This document shows, one piece after another, positions 17,744-26,483 of a stretch of DNA of 64,000 nt. This DNA comes from Caloramator sp. E03. GTDB taxonomy: Bacteria; Bacillota; Clostridia; Clostridiales; Caloramatoraceae. The stretch spans positions 1,901,501 to 1,965,500 of the forward strand of contig NZ_CP040093.1 of the NCBI RefSeq assembly GCF_006016075.1, given 5' to 3'. Numbering within the stretch: the stretch's first letter is position 1; every line of letters begins with the position of its first letter. The notes beneath the pieces were generated by a model, which worked only from the letters and a program-made list of their open reading frames with translations, was not told where the DNA came from and did not search any database. The position numbers were made by a program, and so were the translations under genes.

Positions 17744-20377
17744 ATGAAACTGCCTGAACTTAATAATTATGAAAAAAGGATAATTGGTGAAATTAAAATA
17801 GATAAAAGAGAACCGACCTTTATGGCTTATCCTGAAAGTATGAGTGATAATCTAAAAGGATATTTAAAAAGCATTGGAATAGAAAAACTTTATTCGCATC
17901 AGTATGAGATGTTTGAAAGAGCTAAAAAAGGAGAAAATGTAATAATTACTACTTCAACTGCAAGTGGTAAAACTTTAAGCTTTTTACTTCCAGTTATTGA
18001 GGAAATATTAAGGGATAAAAGTACAAGAGCACTTTTTATATATCCGACTAAGGCACTTGCTCATGATCAGTTTAGGAATTTTATATCAGCTATTGAATAT
18101 TTTGGAGAGGAAAACATTCAATGTGGAATTTATGATGGTGATACTCCTCCTAATGAGAGATCAAGGATTAGAAAAAATGCAAATATAATATTGACCAATC
18201 CTGAGATGATAAACTCTGCTTTTTTGCCTAATCATAGCATATATGGATTTAATCACATATTTTCACGCCTTAAGTTTGTAGTAATAGATGAGCTCCATGT
18301 ATATAGGGGAGCCTTTGGATCACATATGGCAAACGTTATCAGAAGGTTAAATAGGATATGTAAATACTATAAGTCAAATCCTCAATTTCTTTTTAGCTCT
18401 GCAACAATTGCAAATCCTATTGAGCATGCAGAGAATATTAGTGGAAAAAAGTTTTCACATATTTATAAAGATGGTTCACCTGGGAGCCAAAAGACAATTT
18501 ATATATGGCAGCCTCCTTTTTTAAGAGATACTGAATATAGGAAAACTCCTGAAGAGGAAGCATCAGAATTTATACCTGACCTTATACAGTCAGGCAGAAG
18601 GTTTATAACTTTTTGCAAAAGCAGAAGGGAAGTAGAAGTAGTTCTTAAAGAGTCAAGGGATAGGCTTTCAAATATAGAAGGAATGCCAAGTCTTTCAAAG
18701 GATTTATCTGACAGGATATCAGGATATAGAGGAGGATACACTCCACAGGAAAGAAAGGAGATAGAAAAGAGGCTATCATCAGGTCTTATAAATGGAGTTA
18801 TTGCAACTAATGCATTGGAGCTTGGAATTGACATAGGAAGCCTTGAAATAGCAATATCCTGCGGTTTTCCTGGTACTAAAGCATCATTTTGGCAACAGGT
18901 TGGAAGAGCTGGTAGAAAAGGTGACGGTGCTGTTGGGATACTTATTCTCGATGTTTCTCCAATTGATCAATATATTGCAATAAACAGCGATTATCTTATT
19001 AAAACTGGAATTGAAAATGCTGTTATTGATAAAGATAATCTCTTTGTTCAGCTTGCACATGTTAGAGCTGCAGCTGCAGAGCTTCCTTTATCTTTGGATG
19101 ATGCTTCTGTTTTCCCAGATATAGGAGAGATAATACCAGTCTTATTAAAGGCTGGAGAAATTAAAAATGATGGTGGAGTATTTACATGGATAGGTAAGGA
19201 ATTTCCAGCTGGGGATTTTAATTTAAGGAATATATCAAGCAGTATTTATAAAGTTATAAATAAACAAAATGGAACTATGCTTACTGAAATGGATGAGTAT
19301 CAGGCATTCCATGAGGTGTATCCTAAAGCTATATATATACATGATGGAATGCAGTATCTTGTTGAAAGCCTTGATTTAACGAATAGGATTGCACAGGTTA
19401 TACCTGTTGATATGAACTATTTTACTGTTCCTTTTACTGAGACTTCTGTAAGTATTATTAAGGAGTTTAAAAGCAAAAATATAAATAGAACTAATGTGAC
19501 CTTTGGGGATGTAAATATAAAGGAGTCAGTTCCAGCCTATAAGATGATACAATTTCACAACAGACAAAATCTTGGATTTGAGCCTATATTTCAAAACCTA
19601 TTTACACAACTTGAAACAGAAGGTATGTGGTATCTTATTCCAGAGGATGTTGATAGCATAATAAATTCATATACGGAATTTAACTATTATAGCGGCATAA
19701 AACATGCCCTTTTAACTGCAGCAAAGATGAGAACTATGGCAACATCGGAAGATATAGGAGGAACAGTTTTTAATACTGTAGAAAAGGATGGAGAAGTAAA
19801 AAGAGCTTTTATAATACTCTATGATTTATATCCAGGAGGGCTTGGATTTACTGAAAAGGCCTTTGATTTTGCAGAGGATATTTTAAATGATTCTATAAAC
19901 CTTGTTAAAAATTGCAGGTGCCATGATGGATGTCCGGCTTGTGTTGGGGATTATCATCTTGATAAAAAACTTGTTCTTTGGGCATTAGAAGGAATGGTTA
20001 AAAAGAATGAAATAAGTTTTAAAGTTAAAGAAAAGAGTAAAAACATATCCTATATTGAAGAAAAAAATTTTAACTTAGAAGATTTGCCAGAGAAATGGAG
20101 TGAATTTATTTCTTTTTTAAATAAGAGAAGTGAAGCCTTTGTACCCTTCTTTTCAATTGTTAAATCTGTTTTAGTATCAGGAGATGTTTTAATACTTAAT
20201 GTAAATGGAAGCTTTTTTAGGGATTGGATAATGGACAGCGTTAATAAAGATAAAATAGAAAACATAATAAAACGTTATGTGAATGTTCCAAGAGGGTTTA
20301 AAATAGATGTTAAAGCAGATGTATCGCTTGATATAATGGATAAAATAATGAGAAGATATGATGATCTAACTAAGTAG
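17744..20377 (+). CDS. mrfA: DEAD/DEAH-box helicase with DUF1998/MZB domain, MrfA-like
   Basis: An 877-residue superfamily 2 helicase. The Walker A motif is STASGKT, motif II is DELH, and the second RecA domain contains QVGRAGR (motif VI). The C-terminal MZB domain carries the four-cysteine zinc site CRCHDGCPAC. This is the layout of B. subtilis MrfA (YprA), which works in mitomycin-induced DNA repair with the exonuclease MrfB. About 110 extra residues follow the zinc site. No MrfB gene follows; instead a UvrD-like helicase starts 7 nt downstream, implying a different partner. Confidence 0.87.
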   Translation: MKLPELNNYEKRIIGEIKIDKREPTFMAYPESMSDNLKGYLKSIGIEKLYSHQYEMFERAKKGENVIITTSTASGKTLSFLLPVIEEILRDKSTRALFIYPTKALAHDQFRNFISAIEYFGEENIQCGIYDGDTPPNERSRIRKNANIILTNPEMINSAFLPNHSIYGFNHIFSRLKFVVIDELHVYRGAFGSHMANVIRRLNRICKYYKSNPQFLFSSATIANPIEHAENISGKKFSHIYKDGSPGSQKTIYIWQPPFLRDTEYRKTPEEEASEFIPDLIQSGRRFITFCKSRREVEVVLKESRDRLSNIEGMPSLSKDLSDRISGYRGGYTPQERKEIEKRLSSGLINGVIATNALELGIDIGSLEIAISCGFPGTKASFWQQVGRAGRKGDGAVGILILDVSPIDQYIAINSDYLIKTGIENAVIDKDNLFVQLAHVRAAAAELPLSLDDASVFPDIGEIIPVLLKAGEIKNDGGVFTWIGKEFPAGDFNLRNISSSIYKVINKQNGTMLTEMDEYQAFHEVYPKAIYIHDGMQYLVESLDLTNRIAQVIPVDMNYFTVPFTETSVSIIKEFKSKNINRTNVTFGDVNIKESVPAYKMIQFHNRQNLGFEPIFQNLFTQLETEGMWYLIPEDVDSIINSYTEFNYYSGIKHALLTAAKMRTMATSEDIGGTVFNTVEKDGEVKRAFIILYDLYPGGLGFTEKAFDFAEDILNDSINLVKNCRCHDGCPACVGDYHLDKKLVLWALEGMVKKNEISFKVKEKSKNISYIEEKNFNLEDLPEKWSEFISFLNKRSEAFVPFFSIVKSVLVSGDVLILNVNGSFFRDWIMDSVNKDKIENIIKRYVNVPRGFKIDVKADVSLDIMDKIMRRYDDLTK

Positions 20378-20384
20378 GTGGATT

Positions 20385-21992
20385 ATGAAGGAAAGATATA
20401 TTAAAGAATTTGAAAAGCTTAATGAATATCAAAGGCAGGCTGTTTTAAGCAACGATAAATATGTTCTATTGAATGCAGTTGTAGGGAGCGGTAAAACAAC
20501 GGTGCTTGTGAATAAAATATTATATTTGCATTTTGTGCTAAACGTTCCCATTGAAGATATAATTGTGCTTACCTTTACTAACAAAGCAGCTGATGAGATA
20601 TTAGGGAGAATATTTGAGTATGAGAGGGACGTATATAGCAAAGCAAAATACTTTGGCACATTTCATTCAGTTGCAAGGACTATACTAAATGAAAGCAGCA
20701 AACTTGAAAGTATAGGTTATAAAAAGGGATTTGAAATAATAGATAATGCTCATGCTTTTAATATATTAACTTCTATAATTGAAAGCAAAAATCTAAATAT
20801 AAAATACAAGTCAAAACTTGTAAAGAGAATTGAGGAATTTAAAAAAGGCCAGAAACTCTTTGGAATTATGAAAAAGGATGATGATATAGAAAAGCTATAC
20901 AAAATATATTACGATGAAAAGATTAAAAATAACCTTATGGATTTTGATGATATAATTGAAAACTGCATAAAAGTCCTTGATTGTCCTTTAAATCCATATT
21001 ATATTATTATAGATGAATTTCAAGATACAGATATTAAGCAATTGGAGCTTATAAGAAAAATTGCAGGATATAATACTCATATATTTGCAATTGGAGATGA
21101 GAATCAAATAATATATTCCTTTAGAACAGGAACAAATAAAATATTTGAAAAATACAGGGAGTTCTATAGTCCAAAGGAGTATTCACTGCCTATAAATTAC
21201 CGCTCAACTCGTACTATAGTTGAGGCTGCAAAACTATTTATAAATAAAGGAAAAATAGATGCGGTTTCAGATTATGGAAACCCTATAGTAGTTAAAAGGC
21301 ACTATGATTCATTTAATGAGGCTTTACATGTTGCAAGAAAGATTAAAGAGCTTAATGAAAAAGGAATAGATTATGGTGATATTGCTGTTTTATATAGACG
21401 TACTGCTCAAGCTGAAGTTCTTATAGATGCTTTTAAAAAAGAAGGAATATCCTATAAAATAGTTTTTAAAGGTGAGAACATATTTGAATGTAGCGACGAA
21501 GAAAAGGATAAAGGCTCATTTGTTAACCTTATGACACTTCATTCGTCAAAGGGACTGGAATTTTCTTATGTTTTTATAATAGGGGCTAATATGGGGAACA
21601 TGCCTATATCTTCAAAGAGAGGAGTTGAAGAAGAGGAAGCAAGGCTTTTTTTCGTAGGTATAACAAGAGCTAAAAAATATCTTGAAATATCTTATGTAAC
21701 AAAACCAAACCTTCAAGGAGCTCTTCCCTTTGAGAGCCCATATATATCCATGATACCATCAAAACTTGTTGTTAAAGAAGATGATGTAAAAAATAATACT
21801 CTTTCAGATCTTTATGATAAATTAAGGGAAGAGAGGGAGAATAATAGGGAAAAGGAAGTTAAAAAAGTTATACATGAAAGATACGGAGAAGGTATATTGA
21901 TATATGAAGATGATAATATTATAAAGGCATCTTTTGAAGGATATGGAGAAAAGGAATTTTCAAAGCTATTTTGCCCTCTTAAATTTAAATAG
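20385..21992 (+). CDS. Short UvrD/Rep/PcrA-like superfamily 1 helicase
   Basis: A 535-residue SF1A helicase with Walker A VGSGKTT, motif II DEFQD, motif III region INYRSTRT, motif V TLHSSKGLEF and motif VI FVGITRAKK. Canonical UvrD or PcrA proteins have about 700 residues, so the 1B and 2B insertions must be small. The C-terminal 60 residues (VIHERYGEGILIYEDD) resemble the Tudor-like tail of PcrA that contacts RNA polymerase. It is translationally linked to the MrfA-like helicase and likely acts with it in DNA repair. Confidence 0.87.
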   Translation: MKERYIKEFEKLNEYQRQAVLSNDKYVLLNAVVGSGKTTVLVNKILYLHFVLNVPIEDIIVLTFTNKAADEILGRIFEYERDVYSKAKYFGTFHSVARTILNESSKLESIGYKKGFEIIDNAHAFNILTSIIESKNLNIKYKSKLVKRIEEFKKGQKLFGIMKKDDDIEKLYKIYYDEKIKNNLMDFDDIIENCIKVLDCPLNPYYIIIDEFQDTDIKQLELIRKIAGYNTHIFAIGDENQIIYSFRTGTNKIFEKYREFYSPKEYSLPINYRSTRTIVEAAKLFINKGKIDAVSDYGNPIVVKRHYDSFNEALHVARKIKELNEKGIDYGDIAVLYRRTAQAEVLIDAFKKEGISYKIVFKGENIFECSDEEKDKGSFVNLMTLHSSKGLEFSYVFIIGANMGNMPISSKRGVEEEEARLFFVGITRAKKYLEISYVTKPNLQGALPFESPYISMIPSKLVVKEDDVKNNTLSDLYDKLREERENNREKEVKKVIHERYGEGILIYEDDNIIKASFEGYGEKEFSKLFCPLKFK

Positions 21993-21998
21993 CAAAAA

Positions 21999-22028
21999 AG
22001 CAAAATAGCCGGTGAATCCGGCTTTGCT
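21999..22028 (+). terminator. Hairpin after the UvrD-like gene
   Basis: AGCCGG (22007-22012) pairs with CCGGCT (22018-22023), extended by AGCAA/TTGCT. Only a weak T-rich tail follows, so termination may be partial. A near copy lies at 22131-22146. Confidence 0.6.
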
Positions 22029-22054
22029 TCTATAAAAATAGAGGGGGATAGAAT

Positions 22055-22132
22055 ATGTTTAACTTTATAATATCAGCTTTTTATGAAGAATATATTTTAA
22101 AATTATTAATAAATTGTGAAGAAAAAAATTAG
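22055..22132 (+). CDS. Possible 25-residue small protein between two similar hairpins
   Basis: An ATG with a strong SD (GAGGGGGAT, 7-8 nt upstream) opens a 25-codon frame with an amphipathic or hydrophobic N-terminal half (MFNFIISAF) and a charged end. Its stop codon TAG is the first base set of the next hairpin. It could be a small membrane peptide or a leader peptide. Expression is not known, and the short length makes chance possible. Confidence 0.35.
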   Translation: MFNFIISAFYEEYILKLLINCEEKN

Positions 22133-22150
22133 CCGGAAGACCGGCTTTTT
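22131..22150 (+). terminator. Rho-independent terminator after the tiny ORF
   Basis: AGCCGG (22131-22136), loop AAGA, CCGGCT (22141-22146), followed by five T. The stem starts in the stop codon of the small ORF and repeats the arms of the hairpin at 21999-22028. Confidence 0.8.
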
Positions 22151-22268
22151 ATCTATTAAAGGGGGAAATTATGAAGTTTGTAATATAATATTAACAGTAG
22201 AATATTAATAATGAATTTATATTTAGTAAACATTATGTTAATTAGTAAAGATATTAGGAAGTGATATA

Positions 22269-23222
22269 ATGGCGAAAATATGGGGAGATAAAAGATATAA
22301 TTCTTTAAATTATTATTTAAGGCAGAAATTTAAGGATAAGGTATTTAAGATATCCCTTGATGCTGGTTTTTCATGCCCAAATAGGGATGGAACATTGTCA
22401 AGGGGAGGGTGCATATTTTGTAGTGAGCGCGGTTCAGGAGATTTTACAGGAAAGAGCAGGAATTTAGTTAAGCAGTTTTATGAAGTAAAAGAAATGATGA
22501 ATAAAAAGTGGAAAAGTGGGAAGTACATAGCATATTTTCAGGCTTATACTAATACTTATGCTCCTGTAGATGTTTTAAGAGAAAAATACTATAGTATATT
22601 AAGCCTTGAAGATGTAGTTGGAATTGCTATTGCAACAAGACCTGACTGCCTTCAAGATGATGTGCTAAATCTTTTATCTGAAATAAATCAAAAAACCTAT
22701 CTTTGGGTTGAGCTTGGGCTTCAAACAATAAATGAAAAGACAGCAGAGGTTATCAATAGAGGTTATGGGCTTGAGACTTACATAAAAGCTGTAAATGAAC
22801 TCAAAAAAAGAGGTATTGAAGTTGTTACCCATGTTATATTTGGCCTTATAGGTGAAAACAAAAAGGACATGATAAATACTGTTGAATTTGTTGCTAATAC
22901 TAAAACTCAAGGCATTAAAATACATCTTCTTCACTTAATGAAAGGAACAAGGCTTGTAGATTATTATAACAGAGGAGAGTTAAGGTTTTTATCCTTTGAT
23001 GAATATGTAGATTTAGTTACAGATTCAATAAATATTTTACCTGAAGATATGGTAATTCACAGATTGACAGGTGACAGCCCAAGGGAACTTTTGATTGGGC
23101 CTATGTGGAGCCTTAAGAAATGGGAAGTTTTAAACGAAATAGATAGAAGATTAAAAGAAAAAGATATATGGCAGGGCAAGGGGTATGCTGAAAATTATGA
23201 AATATCAAAGCTTTTTATATAG
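22269..23222 (+). CDS. TIGR01212 family radical SAM protein (YtqA-like)
   Basis: A 317-residue radical SAM/Elp3-like protein. The cluster cysteines are C36, C48 and C51 in the long-spaced motif CPNRDGTLSRGGCIFC, which defines the TIGR01212 family. Further conserved pieces are FQAYTNTYAP, ATRPDCL, ELGLQT and HLLHLMKGT. Its substrate is not established; related proteins modify RNA. The start has SD GGAAGTGAT. It appears to be a single-gene unit. Confidence 0.9.
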   Translation: MAKIWGDKRYNSLNYYLRQKFKDKVFKISLDAGFSCPNRDGTLSRGGCIFCSERGSGDFTGKSRNLVKQFYEVKEMMNKKWKSGKYIAYFQAYTNTYAPVDVLREKYYSILSLEDVVGIAIATRPDCLQDDVLNLLSEINQKTYLWVELGLQTINEKTAEVINRGYGLETYIKAVNELKKRGIEVVTHVIFGLIGENKKDMINTVEFVANTKTQGIKIHLLHLMKGTRLVDYYNRGELRFLSFDEYVDLVTDSINILPEDMVIHRLTGDSPRELLIGPMWSLKKWEVLNEIDRRLKEKDIWQGKGYAENYEISKLFI

Positions 23223-23391
23223 TAAAACTTAATGGAAACTTTTGATTTATGAAGAAAATAAGATAAAAGCCCTATAATATTCCATAATAAACCGAACTAT
23301 TAATTATAAAAAGGGTTTAATGATAGAATATAAATGTATATAATATAAATATGTAAAATTTTTATGAACAAAAATAGGGTGGGAAGAATTT

Positions 23392-24075
23392 ATGCTTGAA
23401 AAACTAAAAGAAGAAGTATTAGAAGCAAATCTTGAGCTACCAAAAAGGGGACTTGTAAATCATACCTGGGGAAATGTTAGTGGAATTGATAGAGAAAAAG
23501 GACTTGTGGTAATAAAGCCGAGCGGGGTTCCATATAATGAGCTTAATATTGAAAGCCTTGTAGTTCTTGATTATGATGGAAATGTGATAGAAGGAAATTT
23601 AAAGCCTTCAAGTGATGCTATGACTCATCTGGTACTTTATAAGGCTTTTAAAGAAATAGGAGGGATAGTGCATACCCATTCACCATGGGCTACATCCTGG
23701 GCTCAGGCGTGTAAAAGCATTCCTCCACTTGGTGCAGCACATGCAGAGTATTTTTATGGTAACATACCCTGTACAAGAAAATTAAATGAAAAAGAAATAA
23801 AAGGTGATTATGCAGCTGAAACTGGGAGAGTTATTGTAGAAACTCTAAGTGGTGTAAACCCGCTTTATATGCCAGCAGTTCTTGTTAGTAACCACGGACC
23901 CTTTACCTGGGGAAAAACTCCAATGGATGCAGTAAATATGGCAGACGTGCTTGAAGTTGTTGCAATGGCAGCCTATAGAACCTATACGTTGACTCCTGCA
24001 ATAAGACCTATTGATACAGTTCTTATTGAAACAAATTTCGCTAAAAAGCATGAGAATTTTCAAAAAAGCCTTTGA
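23392..24075 (+). CDS. AraD-like class II aldolase/L-ribulose-5-phosphate 4-epimerase homologue
   Basis: A 227-residue class II aldolase-fold protein close to AraD. The substrate loop WGNVSG, KPSG and KPSSD and the zinc ligands H94, H96 (VHTHS) and the SNHGPF histidine are present. Two residues known as acid/base in E. coli AraD are not: Asp120 corresponds to E119 here (HAEYF), and the C-terminal YYGQ with Tyr229 is replaced by an unrelated end, HENFQKSL. It may act as an aldolase or on another sugar phosphate. Its stop lies 14 nt before the next gene. Confidence 0.8.
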   Translation: MLEKLKEEVLEANLELPKRGLVNHTWGNVSGIDREKGLVVIKPSGVPYNELNIESLVVLDYDGNVIEGNLKPSSDAMTHLVLYKAFKEIGGIVHTHSPWATSWAQACKSIPPLGAAHAEYFYGNIPCTRKLNEKEIKGDYAAETGRVIVETLSGVNPLYMPAVLVSNHGPFTWGKTPMDAVNMADVLEVVAMAAYRTYTLTPAIRPIDTVLIETNFAKKHENFQKSL

Positions 24076-24089
24076 TATGGGGGATGGTT

Positions 24090-24998
24090 ATGGGAGAGAT
24101 TTTGATTAAGGAAGTAAGTTATAAAAACTATGGAAAATGCTTAGAAATTTCAAATGGAAGTATTGATGCTCTGGTTACTGTTGATTGTGGGCCAAGGATA
24201 ATAAGATTTGGATTTATAGGAGAAGAAAATGAGTTTTGTGATGAGGCACCTGTTGAAATTGACTTTGAAGATGATAAATTCTATTTAAGAGGAGGCCATA
24301 GGCTATGGCATAGTCCAGAAAATATGCCAAGAACTTATATGCCGGATAACAAGCCTTTAAAATGGGAAAGAATTGAAAATGGAATAAGGGTAAGCCAGGA
24401 TGTAGAACCACATGTACAGATGAAAAAGGAGCTTGAGATAACATTAGATGGCAAAAAAAACAAACTAAAGGTTGTTCACCACTTGATTAATAAAAATGCG
24501 TGGGCAATAAAGGTTTCAGCATGGGCATTAACTATTATGGCACCAGGAGGGCTTGAAGTTATACCACAGCCCAAAAGTGATACAGGACTTTTACCAAATA
24601 GAAATATTTCTATTTGGTCCTATACAAAGATGAACGATCCGAGGGTTTATTTTGGTGAAAAATATATTACATTAACTCAAAATCCAAGTATGAAAGCTGC
24701 ATTTAAAATAGGTATTAATAACGAAGATGGTTGGGCAGCATATTTTAATCATAACAATTTATTTATAAAACGTTTTGAGCATTTTAAGGATAGAAACTAT
24801 CCAGACTATGGGGTATCTTATGAAACTTATACTACAGATTATATGCTTGAGATGGAAACACTTTCTCCTTTGACTGTGCTTGAACCTGATGAGGAAATAG
24901 TACATATTGAAGAATGGGAACTTATAAAATCAGTGGTAAGACCTAATGGAAAAGATGAATATGAAATAGAGAGAGTATTGAAAGAGTATATAGGATAA
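24090..24998 (+). CDS. Mutarotase-like carbohydrate-binding protein, family uncertain
   Basis: A 302-residue, beta-rich cytoplasmic protein that looks like a galactose-mutarotase-fold protein, possibly of the DUF4380 type. Features are DCGPRIIRFGF, GGHRLWHSPE, SAWALTIMAPGG and a C-terminal LEPDEEIVHIEEW. Proteins of this fold bind or epimerise free sugars. The start is the ATG at 24090, six bases after GGGGG; TTG 24072 and ATG 24084 are in frame but worse placed. It is cotranscribed with the AraD-like gene and followed by a strong terminator. Confidence 0.7.
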   Translation: MGEILIKEVSYKNYGKCLEISNGSIDALVTVDCGPRIIRFGFIGEENEFCDEAPVEIDFEDDKFYLRGGHRLWHSPENMPRTYMPDNKPLKWERIENGIRVSQDVEPHVQMKKELEITLDGKKNKLKVVHHLINKNAWAIKVSAWALTIMAPGGLEVIPQPKSDTGLLPNRNISIWSYTKMNDPRVYFGEKYITLTQNPSMKAAFKIGINNEDGWAAYFNHNNLFIKRFEHFKDRNYPDYGVSYETYTTDYMLEMETLSPLTVLEPDEEIVHIEEWELIKSVVRPNGKDEYEIERVLKEYIG

Positions 24999-25004
24999 AT
25001 AGAC

Positions 25005-25057
25005 TAACCCATATAATTCTAAATTAATCTTATACCAATTTAGAATTATATGGGTTA
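25005..25057. terminator. Strong hairpin, likely terminator
   Basis: A perfect 21-bp stem, 25005-25025 with 25037-25057, loop of 11 nt, just after the mutarotase-like gene. The right arm is followed by AAATTTATT. It separates the AraD-like unit from the ROK/gal unit. Confidence 0.7.
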
Positions 25058-25143
25058 AATTTATTAGTGTTTTTAAAACATAATTTAATTTATAAAATAA
25101 GTAATAAAAATTACAAAAAATATTTTAAAAATATGTGGTAAAA

Positions 25144-25152
25144 TGGTATAAT
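25144..25152 (+). promoter_or_regulatory. Extended -10 promoter of the ROK regulator
   Basis: TGGTATAAT is a perfect extended -10 element. No convincing -35 box is at the normal distance; the region upstream is A/T-rich. It would start transcription about 58 nt before the ROK gene. Confidence 0.45.
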
Positions 25153-25216
25153 TGAGGTAGAAAATAATATATATTTTAAATATATAATTTATTGAATAAA
25201 TAAAGTTGGTGAAAAG

Positions 25217-26422
25217 ATGGAGTTTCATACTGCAAGAAAAAACTTAATTAAAGAAATAAATAAGACTGCAATACTTAAGATTATCAGGGAAAAGGAGCCA
25301 ATTTCAAGGGCTGACATATCAAAGATAACAGGGCTAAATCCTGCAACTGTTACAAACAATGTAAACATACTTCTTGAGGAAAAGATTGTATTAGAAAGAG
25401 GAATAGGGGATTCCTCAGGCGGAAGAAAACCTATACTCCTTGAGTTAAATAAAGATGCTTTTTATGCAATAGGAGTTGATATGGGAATTAAAAGTGTTAG
25501 AGCTGCTATAAGTAATCTTAATGGAAAGATTATAAGAAAAATAGAATTACAGTACGAATCTTTAGATGAAAAAAATGTTATTGATTCTACTAAAAAGGTA
25601 ATCCAAATATTAATTGCGGAGTTTGATATATTAAAGGATTTAATTCTTGGAATAGGTATTGGAGTACATGGAATAGTAAATCCAATAGAAGGGGTATCAT
25701 TATATGCACCAAATTTTAACTGGGAAAATCTAAATATAAAAAGTATAATAGAAAATCAATTTGATCTTCCAGTTTTTATAGACAATGATGTTAGAGTTAT
25801 GGCCCTTGGAGAAAAGTGGTTTGGAGCTGCAAAGTCTGTTAGGGACTTTGTGTTTATCAACGTTGGGAGTGGTATAGGTGCAGCGATATTTATAAATGAT
25901 AAGCTTTATAGAGGAAGCCTATTTGGGGCAGGTGAGATTGGACATATTAGCATAGTTGAAAATGGCCCAAGATGTAGCTGTGGGAACTTTGGATGTCTTG
26001 AGGTTATGGCCTCTGGCACAGCTCTTGAGAAAAAAATTATATCAGATATAAACCTTGGAAAGGAAAGTATAATTTTAAACCTTGTAAACGAAGATTTATC
26101 AAAGATTACAGGTGAAATAATATATGAAGCTGCAAAGATGGGTGATAGGCTTGCAATAAACACTTTTTATGATATTGGAAGTTATTTAGGGCTTGCAGTA
26201 TCAAATCTTATTAATATATTAAATCCTGAAATGATAATAATAGGTGGAGGAGTTGCATTAGCCGGGGATTTTATATTAAAGCCTTTACGAAATATAACAT
26301 ATAAAAAATCAATGAAGCATCTATCTCAAAAGACTACAATACTTTCATCATATCTTAAGGAGGACTGTGGAGTTATTGGTGCAGCAACTTTAGTATTTGA
26401 TGATTTTTTTAATGTAATTTGA
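25217..26422 (+). CDS. ROK family transcriptional regulator (NagC/XylR type)
   Basis: A 401-residue repressor. Residues 1-75 form a winged helix (ISRADISKITGLNPATVTNNV). The ROK sugar-binding/kinase-like domain follows, with DMGIKS, an IDNDVRVMALGE segment and the zinc-binding signature GHISIVENGPRCSCGNFGC. It precedes galT, galK and galE, so it probably senses a sugar such as galactose or glucose and controls this operon. Which sugar, and whether it also acts on the araD-like unit, is inferred from position only. Confidence 0.88.
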   Translation: MEFHTARKNLIKEINKTAILKIIREKEPISRADISKITGLNPATVTNNVNILLEEKIVLERGIGDSSGGRKPILLELNKDAFYAIGVDMGIKSVRAAISNLNGKIIRKIELQYESLDEKNVIDSTKKVIQILIAEFDILKDLILGIGIGVHGIVNPIEGVSLYAPNFNWENLNIKSIIENQFDLPVFIDNDVRVMALGEKWFGAAKSVRDFVFINVGSGIGAAIFINDKLYRGSLFGAGEIGHISIVENGPRCSCGNFGCLEVMASGTALEKKIISDINLGKESIILNLVNEDLSKITGEIIYEAAKMGDRLAINTFYDIGSYLGLAVSNLINILNPEMIIIGGGVALAGDFILKPLRNITYKKSMKHLSQKTTILSSYLKEDCGVIGAATLVFDDFFNVI

Positions 26423-26483
26423 GTATAAAATTTTTTTAATATTTTATGAAACAAAAGAAAGTAAATTTTTGGGAGGAATTAGT

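Noticed and set aside
22171-22188. Five-codon ORF with a strong SD
   Set aside because: Too short to call a gene; recorded only as part of the repeated hairpin-SD-ATG pattern.
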